The notes below the pieces were generated by a model. The model was not told the DNA's origin. It made no database searches and saw nothing but the letters and a program-made list of their open reading frames with translations. Positions 26,600 to 35,230 of a DNA stretch of 64,000 bases are shown here, in pieces. Numbering within the stretch: the stretch's first letter is position 1; every line of letters begins with the position of its first letter. Both the position numbers and the translations under genes were made by a program. This DNA comes from Rhodococcus pseudokoreensis (GTDB lineage: Bacteria; Actinomycetota; Actinomycetes; Mycobacteriales; Mycobacteriaceae): the NCBI RefSeq assembly GCF_017068395.1, contig NZ_CP070619.1:1488001-1552000 (forward strand). The letters run 5' to 3'.

Positions 26600-26658
26600 G
26601 TCTACTCCCTCGGGGCGAGCTCGTTGTGCGCATCCGTTGTCGTCGGTACGCGCCGCGA

Positions 26659-26674
26659 TCAACGTCAGCGTAGA
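26659..26674. promoter_or_regulatory. TetR-type operator, site 8
   Basis: TCAAC-GTCAGC-GTAGA; the right half is TCTAC on the minus strand, the same variant half as in site 1. It lies 60 bp before the third NTF2-like gene. A lone TCAAC half occurs at 26711. Confidence 0.55.
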
Positions 26675-26764
26675 TCGTACGTCCGATCATTGTGCGCCGT
26701 GCCACAGATGTCAACCTCTAACGTCGTGCACACAGTCCCGAAATCTACGCGTCTGTGGATTCAA

Positions 26765-26780
26765 TCAACGACAAAGTTGA
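26765..26780. promoter_or_regulatory. TetR-type operator, site 9
   Basis: TCAAC-GACAAA-GTTGA, perfect half-sites, about 195 bp before the SDR/flavin reductase/carboxylase operon. TTGACA (26777-26782) overlaps it as a candidate -35 box; the -10 is not obvious. Apart from the operators nothing was recognised in the 376-bp gap. Confidence 0.7.
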
Positions 26781-26975
26781 CAGAATGGGCCCGTGAAGGC
26801 ACGCTTTCGAGAGAGCGATGCACGTCACAGTTCGGTGTGGTAGCGACACGACGAGCTGTGGCGCAGGTTGACGGCTGTCCGCCGTGGGCGGAGTCGTGAG
26901 AAGCACAGAATTTCGGGCTGGGCGCCATGTCTCTTCGATGCCCGGCCGGGGTCCACTTCGAGAAAGAGATTTCCT

Positions 26976-27800
26976 ATGAGCGGCACGCTAGAAGGCAAGG
27001 TTGCATTCATCACCGGTGCGGCCCGCGGGCAGGGGCGCAGCCACGCCATCCGCCTCGCGGAAGAGGGGGCCGACATCATCGCCGTCGATATCTGCCGCTC
27101 GATCGAGACTGTGCCGTATCCACTGGCGACGGAGGATGATCTCGCCGAGACAGTCGCGCTTGTGGAGAAACTTGATCGCCGAATCGTTGCCCGAACAGCT
27201 GACGTGCGAGACAAGAAGGCGTTGTCGGCCGCACTCGAGGCCGGCGCCACTGAACTCGGCGGGGTCGACATCGTCGTGGCCAACGCAGGCATCGCGCCGC
27301 AGCAAGCACACGAACGAGATCGCGATGCAGTCTTCGCCGATGTGATTGGCGTCAACCTGGTCGGCGTGTTCAATACCGTCGAGGTCGCACGGGAGCGCAT
27401 GATCGCGCAGGGACGCGGTGGGTCGATCGTGATGACGAGTTCGACGGCCGGAATCAAGGCTGTGGGGGGAAGCTCCGGCGCGGGAATCGGCTACACCGCG
27501 AGCAAGCACGGGGTAGTCGGTCTGATGCGCCAGTACGCCGTGCTGCTGGCCGAGCACAACATTCGCGTCAACGCGGTACACCCGACCGGGGTCAGTACCC
27601 CGATGGTGGTGGGAAACACTGCTCTGGCGGAGGCGTTGGCCGATCCGACCAATATGGGTAACTCGATCAGCAACCTGCTACCGATCGACATCCTCGAACC
27701 CGAGGAGATCAGCAATGCTGTGGCCTGGCTCGTTTCCGATGAGTCCAGGTACGTAACGGGCGTGATGCTGCCCGTCGACGCAGGGTTGACGATCAAATGA
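26976..27800 (+). CDS. Mycofactocin-type short-chain dehydrogenase
   Basis: A 274-residue SDR with TGAARGQGRSHAIRLAEEG, the glycine motif characteristic of the actinobacterial group that includes carveol dehydrogenase and other mycofactocin-associated enzymes with non-exchangeable NAD. The active site is YTASK, with serine in MTSSTAG. Oxidation of a secondary terpene alcohol or ring-derived hydroxy intermediate is likely. It leads an operon in which stop and start codons overlap (ATGA) with the flavin reductase and then the carboxylase. ATG 26976 is preferred; the upstream extension is not SDR-like. Confidence 0.85.
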   Translation: MSGTLEGKVAFITGAARGQGRSHAIRLAEEGADIIAVDICRSIETVPYPLATEDDLAETVALVEKLDRRIVARTADVRDKKALSAALEAGATELGGVDIVVANAGIAPQQAHERDRDAVFADVIGVNLVGVFNTVEVARERMIAQGRGGSIVMTSSTAGIKAVGGSSGAGIGYTASKHGVVGLMRQYAVLLAEHNIRVNAVHPTGVSTPMVVGNTALAEALADPTNMGNSISNLLPIDILEPEEISNAVAWLVSDESRYVTGVMLPVDAGLTIK

Positions 27801-28348
27801 TCGGCACCCAGGACTCAGGAGTCGCCGAGGGATCGTTGGTAGTCGACGACGATCGGGTGATCGACCCACGCCTGTTCCGCAACATATTGGGGCATTTCCC
27901 CACAGGCGTAGTCGCGGTAACTGCAATAGGCGCCGACGGTCGGCCGGTCGGCATGGCGGTAGGATCATTCACCTCCGTCTCGCTGGAACCGCCCCTCGTG
28001 GCATTCCTTCCCGACAAGTCGTCGACGACCTTTCCCAAGATTCTTGCGGCGCAAAGGTTCTGCGCGAACGTACTCGGGGACGATCAACAGCAGGTGTGCC
28101 GAAGCTTGTCCCGAAAAGGCGACGACAAGTTCGCAGATGTCGATTGGACACCCACACCGTCGGGTACGCCTCGTATTCTGGGTTCCTTGGCGTGGATCGA
28201 CTGCGAGATCGACGCCGTGCACCACGCCGGCGACCACTACATCGTTGTGGGACGGGTCCATCATCTCGAACTCGATACCCCCGAGTCTCCCCTGATCTTC
28301 TTCCAGGGCGGCTACGGCGGCTTCGCCGCCACGGACACCGCCACATGA
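27797..28348 (+). CDS. NAD(P)H:flavin reductase, HpaC-like
   Basis: A 183-residue flavin reductase-like protein: FRNILGHFPTGVVAVTA, GMAVGSFTSVSLEPPLVAF and the C-terminal LIFFQGGYGGF. Enzymes of this type reduce free FMN or FAD with NAD(P)H and supply diffusible reduced flavin to two-component monooxygenases, here most likely the luciferase-like diketocamphane enzymes. It overlaps both neighbours by 4 bp and so is translationally coupled to the dehydrogenase and the carboxylase. The N-terminal half of the protein at 38151 is a close paralogue. Confidence 0.88.
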   Translation: MIGTQDSGVAEGSLVVDDDRVIDPRLFRNILGHFPTGVVAVTAIGADGRPVGMAVGSFTSVSLEPPLVAFLPDKSSTTFPKILAAQRFCANVLGDDQQQVCRSLSRKGDDKFADVDWTPTPSGTPRILGSLAWIDCEIDAVHHAGDHYIVVGRVHHLELDTPESPLIFFQGGYGGFAATDTAT

Positions 28349-31300
28349 CGGGGTTGCTGATCGCCAATCGCGGCGAGGTTGCGCTCCGAATCATGCGCAC
28401 TGCGGCCGCACGGGGTCTGCGCACCATTGCCGTGTACAGCGAGGACGAGCCTGATTCTCCGCACGTGACGCATGCGGACGAGTCGATTCCACTCGCGGGG
28501 TTCGGACCGTCGGCGTACCTGGACGTGGCCAACATCTGCGAAGCGGCGTCCTCGACCCGGACTACTATCGTGCACCCCGGGTACGGGTTCCTCAGCGAAA
28601 GTGCGGAGCTGGCCGAAGCATGCGCCGCGGCCGGGCTGACGTTCGTGGGCCCGGACGGTCCGACCCTGCGTCTGCTCGGGGACAAGTCCACCACCCGAGC
28701 GCTGGCCACCCGATGCTCTGTTCCGGTCCTGCCCGCCACACCTGGTCCGACGACCAAGACAGCGGCCCGCGACTTCGCCGAGTCGCTCGGAACGACCGCG
28801 GTCATAGTCAAGGCCGCCGCCGGTGGCGGCGGGCGCGGCATGCGCATAGTCGACGATCTCGAGGAACTCGATCAAGCCATCGACAGGTGCCGTTCCGAAG
28901 CCGAACGTAGCTTCGGCAACCCCGATGTCTACGTCGAGGCATACCTCCCCCGTGCCCGCCATATCGAAGTTCAGGTGGCCGGAGACGGTGGCAAACTCCC
29001 CATGCACCTGTTCGACCGCGACTGCACTGGACAGCGTCGCCATCAGAAGATGGTCGAGATAGCGCCGGCGCAGTCCTTGCCCGACACAACGCGTGAGGCA
29101 TTGTTCACCGCCGCGTTGTCACTCGCCTCCGCAGTATCACTGCGAGGCTTGGCGACGTTCGAATTCCTAGTGGACGCCGACAACCTCGACCAGTGGTATT
29201 TCATCGAGGCCAACCCCCGGTTGCAAGTCGAACACGGTATCACCGAGCAGATTACCGGCCTGGACCTGGTAAGTCTCCAGATCGACCTTGCGCAACACCG
29301 GGCTCTCCCGGACCTGAACCTCTCCCCCGATGCCCTCGGTACTCCCCGCGGGGTTGCCATCGAGGCCAGGATCACCGGAGGACCCAAACCGGACGGTTCG
29401 GACCTACTCAATGATGTGCGGTTTCCTACCGGACAGCACCTTCGAGTCGAGTCCCACATGCAGACCGGAATGCGAGTCGGCACCGGTTACGATCCCTTGC
29501 TCGCAAAGGTGATAGTTCACCGGGAGGATGGTGACTTCGCTACTGCCGCTGCAGAGTTGAATTCATCCCTCGATGAGGTTCGTCTCGATGACCTCGACAC
29601 CGACATCGCCACACTCCAATGGTTCCTCGGCAGCGACGCGTTTCGCTGCGGTCGAACCACGACTCGGACGATCGACGATCACCTGGTGAAGGCGGCACCG
29701 GCGAGCGAGGCGGTGTCGGATGAGGCATCGATCGACGTTCGGACTCCACTGACCGGGACCGTCGTCGCGCTGTCTGTGAAAGCAGGTTCCACCGTCGAGC
29801 GCGGCGACGTCCTGGTCACCGTCGAAGCGATGAAGATGGAAACCGACGTACGCTCGCCGGTTACCGGTTCCGTCATCGCAGTCGACGTGGAGATCGGGCA
29901 GTCGATCTCAGCCCGCACACTGCTTGCCGTCATCGAACCGGACAGGCATCAGCCCGAGGAAGCGGCTGTGATCGACCGGATCGACCTCACCGCGACGCGA
30001 TCCGACCTCGACGACATCTCGGCTCGACACCGACGAACCCTCGACGAAGCCCGCGCGGGCGCCGTCGAACGTCGCCATGAGCGAGGTAAGCGCACCGCGA
30101 GGGAAAACCTGCAGGACCTGTTCGATTCCGAACCGTTCCACGAGTACGGATCACTCGTGGTCGCAGCACAGCGCCGGCGTAGATCACTTGCGGAACTCGA
30201 AGGCTCCACGCCTGCAGACGGTCTCGTCTCCGGATTCGGAACTGTCGACGGTCATCCGACTGCCGCATTGGCCTACGACTACACCGTGCTGGCGGGGACG
30301 CAAGGCCTCCAGAGCCACAAGAAGGCCGAGCGGATGTTCGACCTCGCCGGCAGGCGAGGAACCCCCGTCGTCGTGTTCGCCGAGGGTGGCGGCGGCAGGC
30401 CGGGCGACACGGACGACATGTCTCGCGCAACACGGATGGATCTGGGAACGTTCGTTGCACTCGGCCGCCTCAATGGCGTGGTGCCGACGGTCGGGATCGC
30501 GTCAGGACGATGCTTTGCAGGCAACGCTGCCCTGGTCGGAGCGTGCGACGTCGTCATCGCCACGCAAGACTCGACAATCGGCCTCGGCGGTCCGGCGATG
30601 ATCGAGGGGGGTGGTCTCGGATCCTTCGCAGCAGACGAGATCGGGCCCGTATCGGTTCAGGGCCCAAATGGTGTCATCGACGTGCTCGTCGATGACGAGG
30701 CCGAAGCAGTAGCCGTCGCACGACGCTACTTGGGCTATTTCCGTGGGTCCACGACGACGTGGAGCGCGCCCGATCAGCGGTGGCTGCGGCACATCGTGCC
30801 CGAGCGACGCAGCCGCCCCTTCGATATGCGCACCGTCATCGACACGATCGCAGACGACGACTCGGTTCTGGAGCTTCGCCGCGAATTCGCATCGGGAATC
30901 ATCACCGCGCTGGTACGGATCGAAGGCCGGCCCACTGGTGTGGTCGCCAACGACGGAAGCCGTGCCGGTGGGACCATCGGAAGCGCCGAAGCCGACAAGA
31001 TGGCGCGCTTCCTGCAGCTTTGCGAAGCCTACGCGATACCGATCGTGTCGCTCTGCGACACGGCGGGCTTCCTGGTCGGACCCGACGCGGAACACACGGC
31101 ATCGGTTCGGCACGTCAGCCGCCTGTTCGTCATCGCACCATCCCTCACGGTGCCGTTCTGCACCGTGATCGTGCGTAAGGCGTACGGACTCGGAGGCCAG
31201 GCGATGGCCGGCGGCAGTTTTCGTGTTCCCGACGCAATCGTGGCATGGCCGACCGGCGAACTCGGTGCGATGGGCCCGGAAGGTGCCGTGAAGCTCGGTT

Positions 31301-31527
31301 TCCGCCGTGAGCTCGAGGCCATCGAGGACGACGACGAACGGGACCAAACTTATCGAGCTCACCTCGAGCAGTACGAACAGCAGGGTAAGGCGATCAATGC
31401 TGCGTCGGTGTTCGAGATCGATGACGTCATCGATCCGATAACGACGAGATCTTGGATCGTCTCGGTGATCAGCACGCCGAGGCCGGACCGCCCGTCCAGC
31501 GTGCGGCGGCGAATCGATACCTGGTAG
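28345..31527 (+). CDS. Single-chain biotin-dependent acyl-CoA carboxylase
   Basis: A 1060-residue protein joining all parts of an acyl-CoA carboxylase. Biotin carboxylase covers about 1-440 (LLIANRGEVALRIMRTA, AAAGGGGRGMR, FIEANPRLQVEHGITE). The biotin carrier covers about 460-535, with the biotinyl lysine K497 in EAMKMETD. The carboxyltransferase covers about 545-1060 (GGGGRPGDTDD, GRCFAGNAALVGACD, GGQAMAGGSF). ATP-dependent carboxylation of an acyl- or enoyl-CoA is expected. 3-Methyl-branched enoyl-CoA substrates of the methylcrotonyl/geranyl type would fit a trimethyl-branched camphor intermediate, but the sequence does not fix the substrate. ATG 28345 overlaps the flavin reductase stop; a longer in-frame extension is an artefact. 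Confidence 0.9.
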   Translation: MTGLLIANRGEVALRIMRTAAARGLRTIAVYSEDEPDSPHVTHADESIPLAGFGPSAYLDVANICEAASSTRTTIVHPGYGFLSESAELAEACAAAGLTFVGPDGPTLRLLGDKSTTRALATRCSVPVLPATPGPTTKTAARDFAESLGTTAVIVKAAAGGGGRGMRIVDDLEELDQAIDRCRSEAERSFGNPDVYVEAYLPRARHIEVQVAGDGGKLPMHLFDRDCTGQRRHQKMVEIAPAQSLPDTTREALFTAALSLASAVSLRGLATFEFLVDADNLDQWYFIEANPRLQVEHGITEQITGLDLVSLQIDLAQHRALPDLNLSPDALGTPRGVAIEARITGGPKPDGSDLLNDVRFPTGQHLRVESHMQTGMRVGTGYDPLLAKVIVHREDGDFATAAAELNSSLDEVRLDDLDTDIATLQWFLGSDAFRCGRTTTRTIDDHLVKAAPASEAVSDEASIDVRTPLTGTVVALSVKAGSTVERGDVLVTVEAMKMETDVRSPVTGSVIAVDVEIGQSISARTLLAVIEPDRHQPEEAAVIDRIDLTATRSDLDDISARHRRTLDEARAGAVERRHERGKRTARENLQDLFDSEPFHEYGSLVVAAQRRRRSLAELEGSTPADGLVSGFGTVDGHPTAALAYDYTVLAGTQGLQSHKKAERMFDLAGRRGTPVVVFAEGGGGRPGDTDDMSRATRMDLGTFVALGRLNGVVPTVGIASGRCFAGNAALVGACDVVIATQDSTIGLGGPAMIEGGGLGSFAADEIGPVSVQGPNGVIDVLVDDEAEAVAVARRYLGYFRGSTTTWSAPDQRWLRHIVPERRSRPFDMRTVIDTIADDDSVLELRREFASGIITALVRIEGRPTGVVANDGSRAGGTIGSAEADKMARFLQLCEAYAIPIVSLCDTAGFLVGPDAEHTASVRHVSRLFVIAPSLTVPFCTVIVRKAYGLGGQAMAGGSFRVPDAIVAWPTGELGAMGPEGAVKLGFRRELEAIEDDDERDQTYRAHLEQYEQQGKAINAASVFEIDDVIDPITTRSWIVSVISTPRPDRPSSVRRRIDTW

Positions 31528-31543
31528 CCGCGCGTTAGGTCCT

Positions 31544-31603
31544 TCCACCGACGAATAATGCCCCGGCGCCGTGTGCGGCGCCGGGGCATTATTCGTCGGT
31601 GGA
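31544..31603. terminator. 28-bp perfect hairpin, bidirectional terminator
   Basis: 31544-31571 is the exact reverse complement of 31576-31603, with a TGTG loop. The hairpin fills the space between the converging carboxylase stop (31527) and the first base of the monooxygenase stop (31604). The GC-rich core near the loop and AT-richer middle suit an actinobacterial terminator for both strands. Confidence 0.85.
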
Positions 31604-33565
31604 TCAGCGTGCGGTGTAGTTCTCGAGGTCGGGGCGCTGGGTCATCTGCCAGTATTCGACATTCAAGAACGGCATGACGAACACCACCCTCCCGTGTGAG
31701 TTTCGGTAGTAGGTCGACATTCCGCGGTGGGTCCAGACCGTACGAGCATGCGTCGAGTCGACGAGCTCGTTGTACTCACGGTTCGCCTCCGGTGTCGCGT
31801 CGAGGGCTTTGATTCCGTTGCGGAACATCTCGGTGAGAAGGCCTCGGATGTACCGCATCTGGACCTCCATGAAGAACATGAAGCTACCGCTGCCGGGGAA
31901 CGAGTTCGGCCCGCCCAGCATGAAGAAGTTTGGAAATTCGGGTACGGACACCCCCAGATATGCCTTGGGGTCGTCGTCGTTCCAGGCCTCGCGGAGCGAG
32001 AGTCCGCCGACTCCGCGCACATCCATCGAACTGATGAACCGTGCGGCCTCGAACCCGGTAGCCCACACGATCACATCGACGTCGGTTTCCGTGCCCTGAT
32101 CGTCGACCAATCCCTCTGCCCGTACACCCGCGACAGATCTGTCGATCAAGTCGACGTTGTCCTTGCGCAACGTCGAGTACCACCCGTTATCGAGCAGAAT
32201 TCGCTTTCCGAACGGAGGGTAGTCCGGCATGACCTTGTCGAGCAGGTCTTCCCGGTCACCGACCTGCGCGGTGATGTACCGGGTGAAGTACTCCCGGTGC
32301 GCGTCGTTGCGGGCGTTCACCGAACGCTCGGGGTGATCCCATTCCGGATCGACTCGCAACGATTCGATGACCTTGTCACCGAACTGCCAGAACAGTCGAA
32401 TCCAGTACCAGCTGTGGTAGATCGGGCACGTCTGCATGAGCCGCCGCAGCTCCATGGGGATAGGCATCCGGAACTTCTCGAACGGAGCCACCCACTGGGG
32501 CGAACGCTGGAAGATCGTCAACTGCTCTACCTGATCGGCAATAGCCGGGGCAATCTGCATCGAGCTCGCACCCGTACCGACGATCGCAACGCGCTTGCCG
32601 TCGAGTTCGAGGTTCTCCGGCCAGTCAGCCGAATGGAAGCTGATTCCCTCGAACTGGTCCATGCCAGGAAGGGTGGGCATCTTCGGTCGATTCAACACGC
32701 CCACGGCGCTGATCACCACGTCGGACCGCAAGGTCGAGTAAGAACCGTCCGGGTTTCGCACCTCGACGGTCCACTGAGCTGCAGATTCGTCATAGGTCGC
32801 CGAACGCACCTCGGTTCCGTACCGAACACGTTCTCCCGCGCCGAGGTCCTTCAGGACCCGGGCAAAGTAGCCCTGCAGCTCGTTGCGGAGCTCGAAATGC
32901 GTAGTCCAGTCATTCTTGGCGAACGAGAAAGAGTACAGATGGCTGGGCGTATCGACACCGGCACCTGGATAAGTGTTCTGCCACCAGTTCCCGCCGGCCT
33001 CGGGCTGCTTCTCCAGGATGACGTAGTTCAGCCCCATCTCTTCGAGCTGCTGAGCGGCGGCGATGCCCGCGACGCCCGTGCCGATGACGATGACCGAGAA
33101 GCCCTCGGGGGCCTCGATCGGATCGAGGGCAAGATGCGCCGACTCCGGAGCCGCCCGACGAGCCAGCTCGAGCGAGAGCATCGGTCCGTACTCCGCACCG
33201 ACGGGTTCACCCATGCACACGCTCATCATGCGTACGGTGAGCTCGGGGGACGGTGCCTCGATGGCCGGTCGGGCGCCGTTCTGCAGGTCGAGTATGGCGG
33301 AGACAGCAGCTTCGCGAATCTCGTTTTGCACCGCCTCGTCGAGACCACCGGAGTCGTGATCGCCGAGCCCCTTTCCTCGCGTGGGTCGATACGGTGCCTC
33401 GAGCCACTTCTCGTCCCCAGTGGTTTGAAATACGACCATCAGCAGCGAGGGAATGTTTGCGCGCCCAATCGCCGTTCGGACCTCGGCTTCGGTCAGCCTG
33501 TCGGGATTGAAGCCCACCTCGGTTGCACCATCCGGGCCCGTGAACTCACCTTGCACTGTCTTCAT
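31604..33565 (-). CDS. Type I Baeyer-Villiger monooxygenase, long HAPMO-like form
   Basis: A 653-residue FAD/NADPH monooxygenase. The first FAD motif is IGTGVAG near 161-167, after an N-terminal extension of about 155 residues like that of 4-hydroxyacetophenone monooxygenase. The Baeyer-Villiger fingerprint FEGISFHSADWP lies at 305-316, with a second Rossmann motif IVGTGASSMQ after it. In Pseudomonas the second ring expansion of camphor is done by OTEMO on a CoA ester; this enzyme may fill that step, though it belongs to a different, longer subgroup. GAGAGG precedes ATG 33565. Its promoter region contains three operator copies shared with the transporter. Confidence 0.9.
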   Translation of the reverse strand: MKTVQGEFTGPDGATEVGFNPDRLTEAEVRTAIGRANIPSLLMVVFQTTGDEKWLEAPYRPTRGKGLGDHDSGGLDEAVQNEIREAAVSAILDLQNGARPAIEAPSPELTVRMMSVCMGEPVGAEYGPMLSLELARRAAPESAHLALDPIEAPEGFSVIVIGTGVAGIAAAQQLEEMGLNYVILEKQPEAGGNWWQNTYPGAGVDTPSHLYSFSFAKNDWTTHFELRNELQGYFARVLKDLGAGERVRYGTEVRSATYDESAAQWTVEVRNPDGSYSTLRSDVVISAVGVLNRPKMPTLPGMDQFEGISFHSADWPENLELDGKRVAIVGTGASSMQIAPAIADQVEQLTIFQRSPQWVAPFEKFRMPIPMELRRLMQTCPIYHSWYWIRLFWQFGDKVIESLRVDPEWDHPERSVNARNDAHREYFTRYITAQVGDREDLLDKVMPDYPPFGKRILLDNGWYSTLRKDNVDLIDRSVAGVRAEGLVDDQGTETDVDVIVWATGFEAARFISSMDVRGVGGLSLREAWNDDDPKAYLGVSVPEFPNFFMLGGPNSFPGSGSFMFFMEVQMRYIRGLLTEMFRNGIKALDATPEANREYNELVDSTHARTVWTHRGMSTYYRNSHGRVVFVMPFLNVEYWQMTQRPDLENYTAR

Positions 33566-33688
33566 TCGAGTACCTCTCGTGTCGATGTGGCTACCGGAGG
33601 CAAGCGCTCCTCGCCCAGATCACCCTCACTCTTCAACGCGCGCGTTGACGAGTCGCTCCCCTATCGTGGCAGGGGGCACCTGAATTTG

Positions 33689-33704
33689 TCAACGTCGAAG
33701 TTGA
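33689..33704. promoter_or_regulatory. TetR-type operator, site 10
   Basis: TCAAC-GTCGAA-GTTGA, perfect half-sites, 124 bp before the Baeyer-Villiger monooxygenase. Minus-strand TTGACA overlaps its left half. Confidence 0.75.
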
Positions 33705-33718
33705 TTTTTGCCGCCTCA

Positions 33719-33759
33719 TCCACGTACGCGTTGACATTCCGAACCGACGAAGGCAACAT
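33719..33759 (+). promoter_or_regulatory. Operator site 11 with MFS promoter
   Basis: TCCAC-GTACGC-GTTGA (33719-33734) is one mismatch from consensus. Its right half forms TTGACA (33731-33736), followed after 17 bases by CAACAT (33754-33759), a plausible promoter for the transporter at 33859. Confidence 0.6.
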
Positions 33760-33774
33760 TCACGTTGACGTTGA
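33759..33774. promoter_or_regulatory. Weak operator, site 12
   Basis: TTCAC-GTTGAC-GTTGA: right half perfect, left half with two changes. It covers the region just after the proposed -10 box of the MFS promoter, where a bound protein would block initiation. Confidence 0.45.
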
Positions 33775-33858
33775 TGTGGCTCGAGTCACAGCAACCAGTC
33801 TTCCCTGCTGCATCCACCTCGCCCGATGGGTGGAGCACATCCTGAAACGGACGAAACC

Positions 33859-35184
33859 ATGTCGAACACGACGAGTTCAACCCCAGGCACCGAGCTGGTG
33901 CTGGATGTCAACAAGTCAAGAAAAGCGCTGGTAGCAGGCTCTCTCGGGAATCTCGTCGAGTGGTACGAGTTTGCCATCTACGCTTATATGGCTCCGATCA
34001 TCGCACCGTTGTTCTTTCCCTCCGAGAATCCGACGGCCTCCATTCTCTCGACATTCCTGCTCTTCGCTCTGGCGTTCTTCCTTCGCCCCATCGGAGCGCT
34101 CATCTTCGGGCGGATGACCGACCGCATCGGACGCAAGCCAGTTTTGGCGCTCATCATTGCCCTGATGTCCGTTGCGACGACCTGCATCGGCCTCCTGCCA
34201 ACGCACGAAGCAATCGGGGTACTCGCACCGTTGCTTCTGACGCTGTGCCGAATCGCTCAAGGTATCTCGGCGGGTGGCGAAATGGGTGGTGCAGTATCAC
34301 TGATGGTCGAATCCGCACCCGCGAACAAGCGCGGCGTGTACGGATCCTGGTCTTTCGTGGGAACGACACTCGGCTTCGTCCTCGGTGGCGGAGTTGCCAC
34401 ACTGCTCGCAGTCCTCCTCTCGGAGGACGCAATGGCTTCCTGGGGGTGGCGAATCGGATTTCTGCTGGCCGCCCCCATGGGCATCGTTGTGTTGTACCTG
34501 AGATTGAAGGTCGACGAGACACCACACTTCAAGCAGGTCAAAGTCGAGGCCGAGACCGGAGAACTCCCCTCACCCGCAAATGCAGGACGCCGTCCGCTGA
34601 CATACCTGCTGACCACCCTGGGCGTCGTGGTGGTCTACAACGCAGTCGGAAACACGTTCATGGTCGGCATGCCCACCTTTCTGTCCACCAGCTACAACAT
34701 GTCGTTCGAGCGCTCGTACTTCCTGGCGCTGGTGACTGGACTGATTGCGGGGCTGACGATGCCTCTGTTCGGCGCCGTGTCCGACCGAATCGGTCGACGA
34801 CCGGTCCTGCTGTTCGGCTCCATCGCCGTGGTTGTGCTGTCCTACCCGCTGTACTACATGCTGAAGCTGGGATTCGGTGGAGGCCTGGTGGCGCTCATCA
34901 TCGCGGGAATTCTGATCGGCGTCGTCGGAGGACCCATGCCGGCCTTCTTGTCCGAGCGCTTCCGCACTCGCAATCGTGCAACCGGGGTCTCGGTGACCTA
35001 CGCACTGTCCGTGGCGATCTTCGGCGGTACTGCACCGTACATCATCACATGGTTGGCCTCTGCGACTGGCGACCCCCTCTCGGCCGCCTACTACACCCTC
35101 GGTTGCGCAGCCATCAGTGCCGTTGCCTTGCTGACCATTCGAGGAACGCAGCGAAATCAGCACCGTGAAGAACTCGAGCTGTGA
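33859..35184 (+). CDS. MFS transporter, metabolite:H+ symporter type
   Basis: A 441-residue integral membrane protein with about 12 hydrophobic segments. The MFS signature GRMTDRIGRKPVL lies between helices 2 and 3 and is repeated as GAVSDRIGRRPVL in the second half. The N-terminal SLGNLVEWYEFAIYAYMAP is typical of the MHS/ProP-ShiA group, which imports organic acids and osmolytes with protons. It probably carries an acidic substrate or intermediate of the pathway; camphor itself can diffuse. ATG 33859 fits the family start. A SnoaL-like gene, quinone reductase and SDR follow on the same strand. Confidence 0.88.
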   Translation: MSNTTSSTPGTELVLDVNKSRKALVAGSLGNLVEWYEFAIYAYMAPIIAPLFFPSENPTASILSTFLLFALAFFLRPIGALIFGRMTDRIGRKPVLALIIALMSVATTCIGLLPTHEAIGVLAPLLLTLCRIAQGISAGGEMGGAVSLMVESAPANKRGVYGSWSFVGTTLGFVLGGGVATLLAVLLSEDAMASWGWRIGFLLAAPMGIVVLYLRLKVDETPHFKQVKVEAETGELPSPANAGRRPLTYLLTTLGVVVVYNAVGNTFMVGMPTFLSTSYNMSFERSYFLALVTGLIAGLTMPLFGAVSDRIGRRPVLLFGSIAVVVLSYPLYYMLKLGFGGGLVALIIAGILIGVVGGPMPAFLSERFRTRNRATGVSVTYALSVAIFGGTAPYIITWLASATGDPLSAAYYTLGCAAISAVALLTIRGTQRNQHREELEL

Positions 35185-35230
35185 CGCGTCCGTCGATCGA
35201 ACTCGCCCAACGATTGCAGACAGGCTGGAC

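Noticed and set aside
26711..26726. Additional operator copy
   Set aside because: Only one TCAAC half is present; the partner half does not match at the required spacing.
31727..33934. 735-codon open frame antisense to the Baeyer-Villiger monooxygenase
   Set aside because: It mirrors a gene with clear motifs, has no recognisable domain and is explained by GC-rich third positions leaving few stops on the opposite strand.
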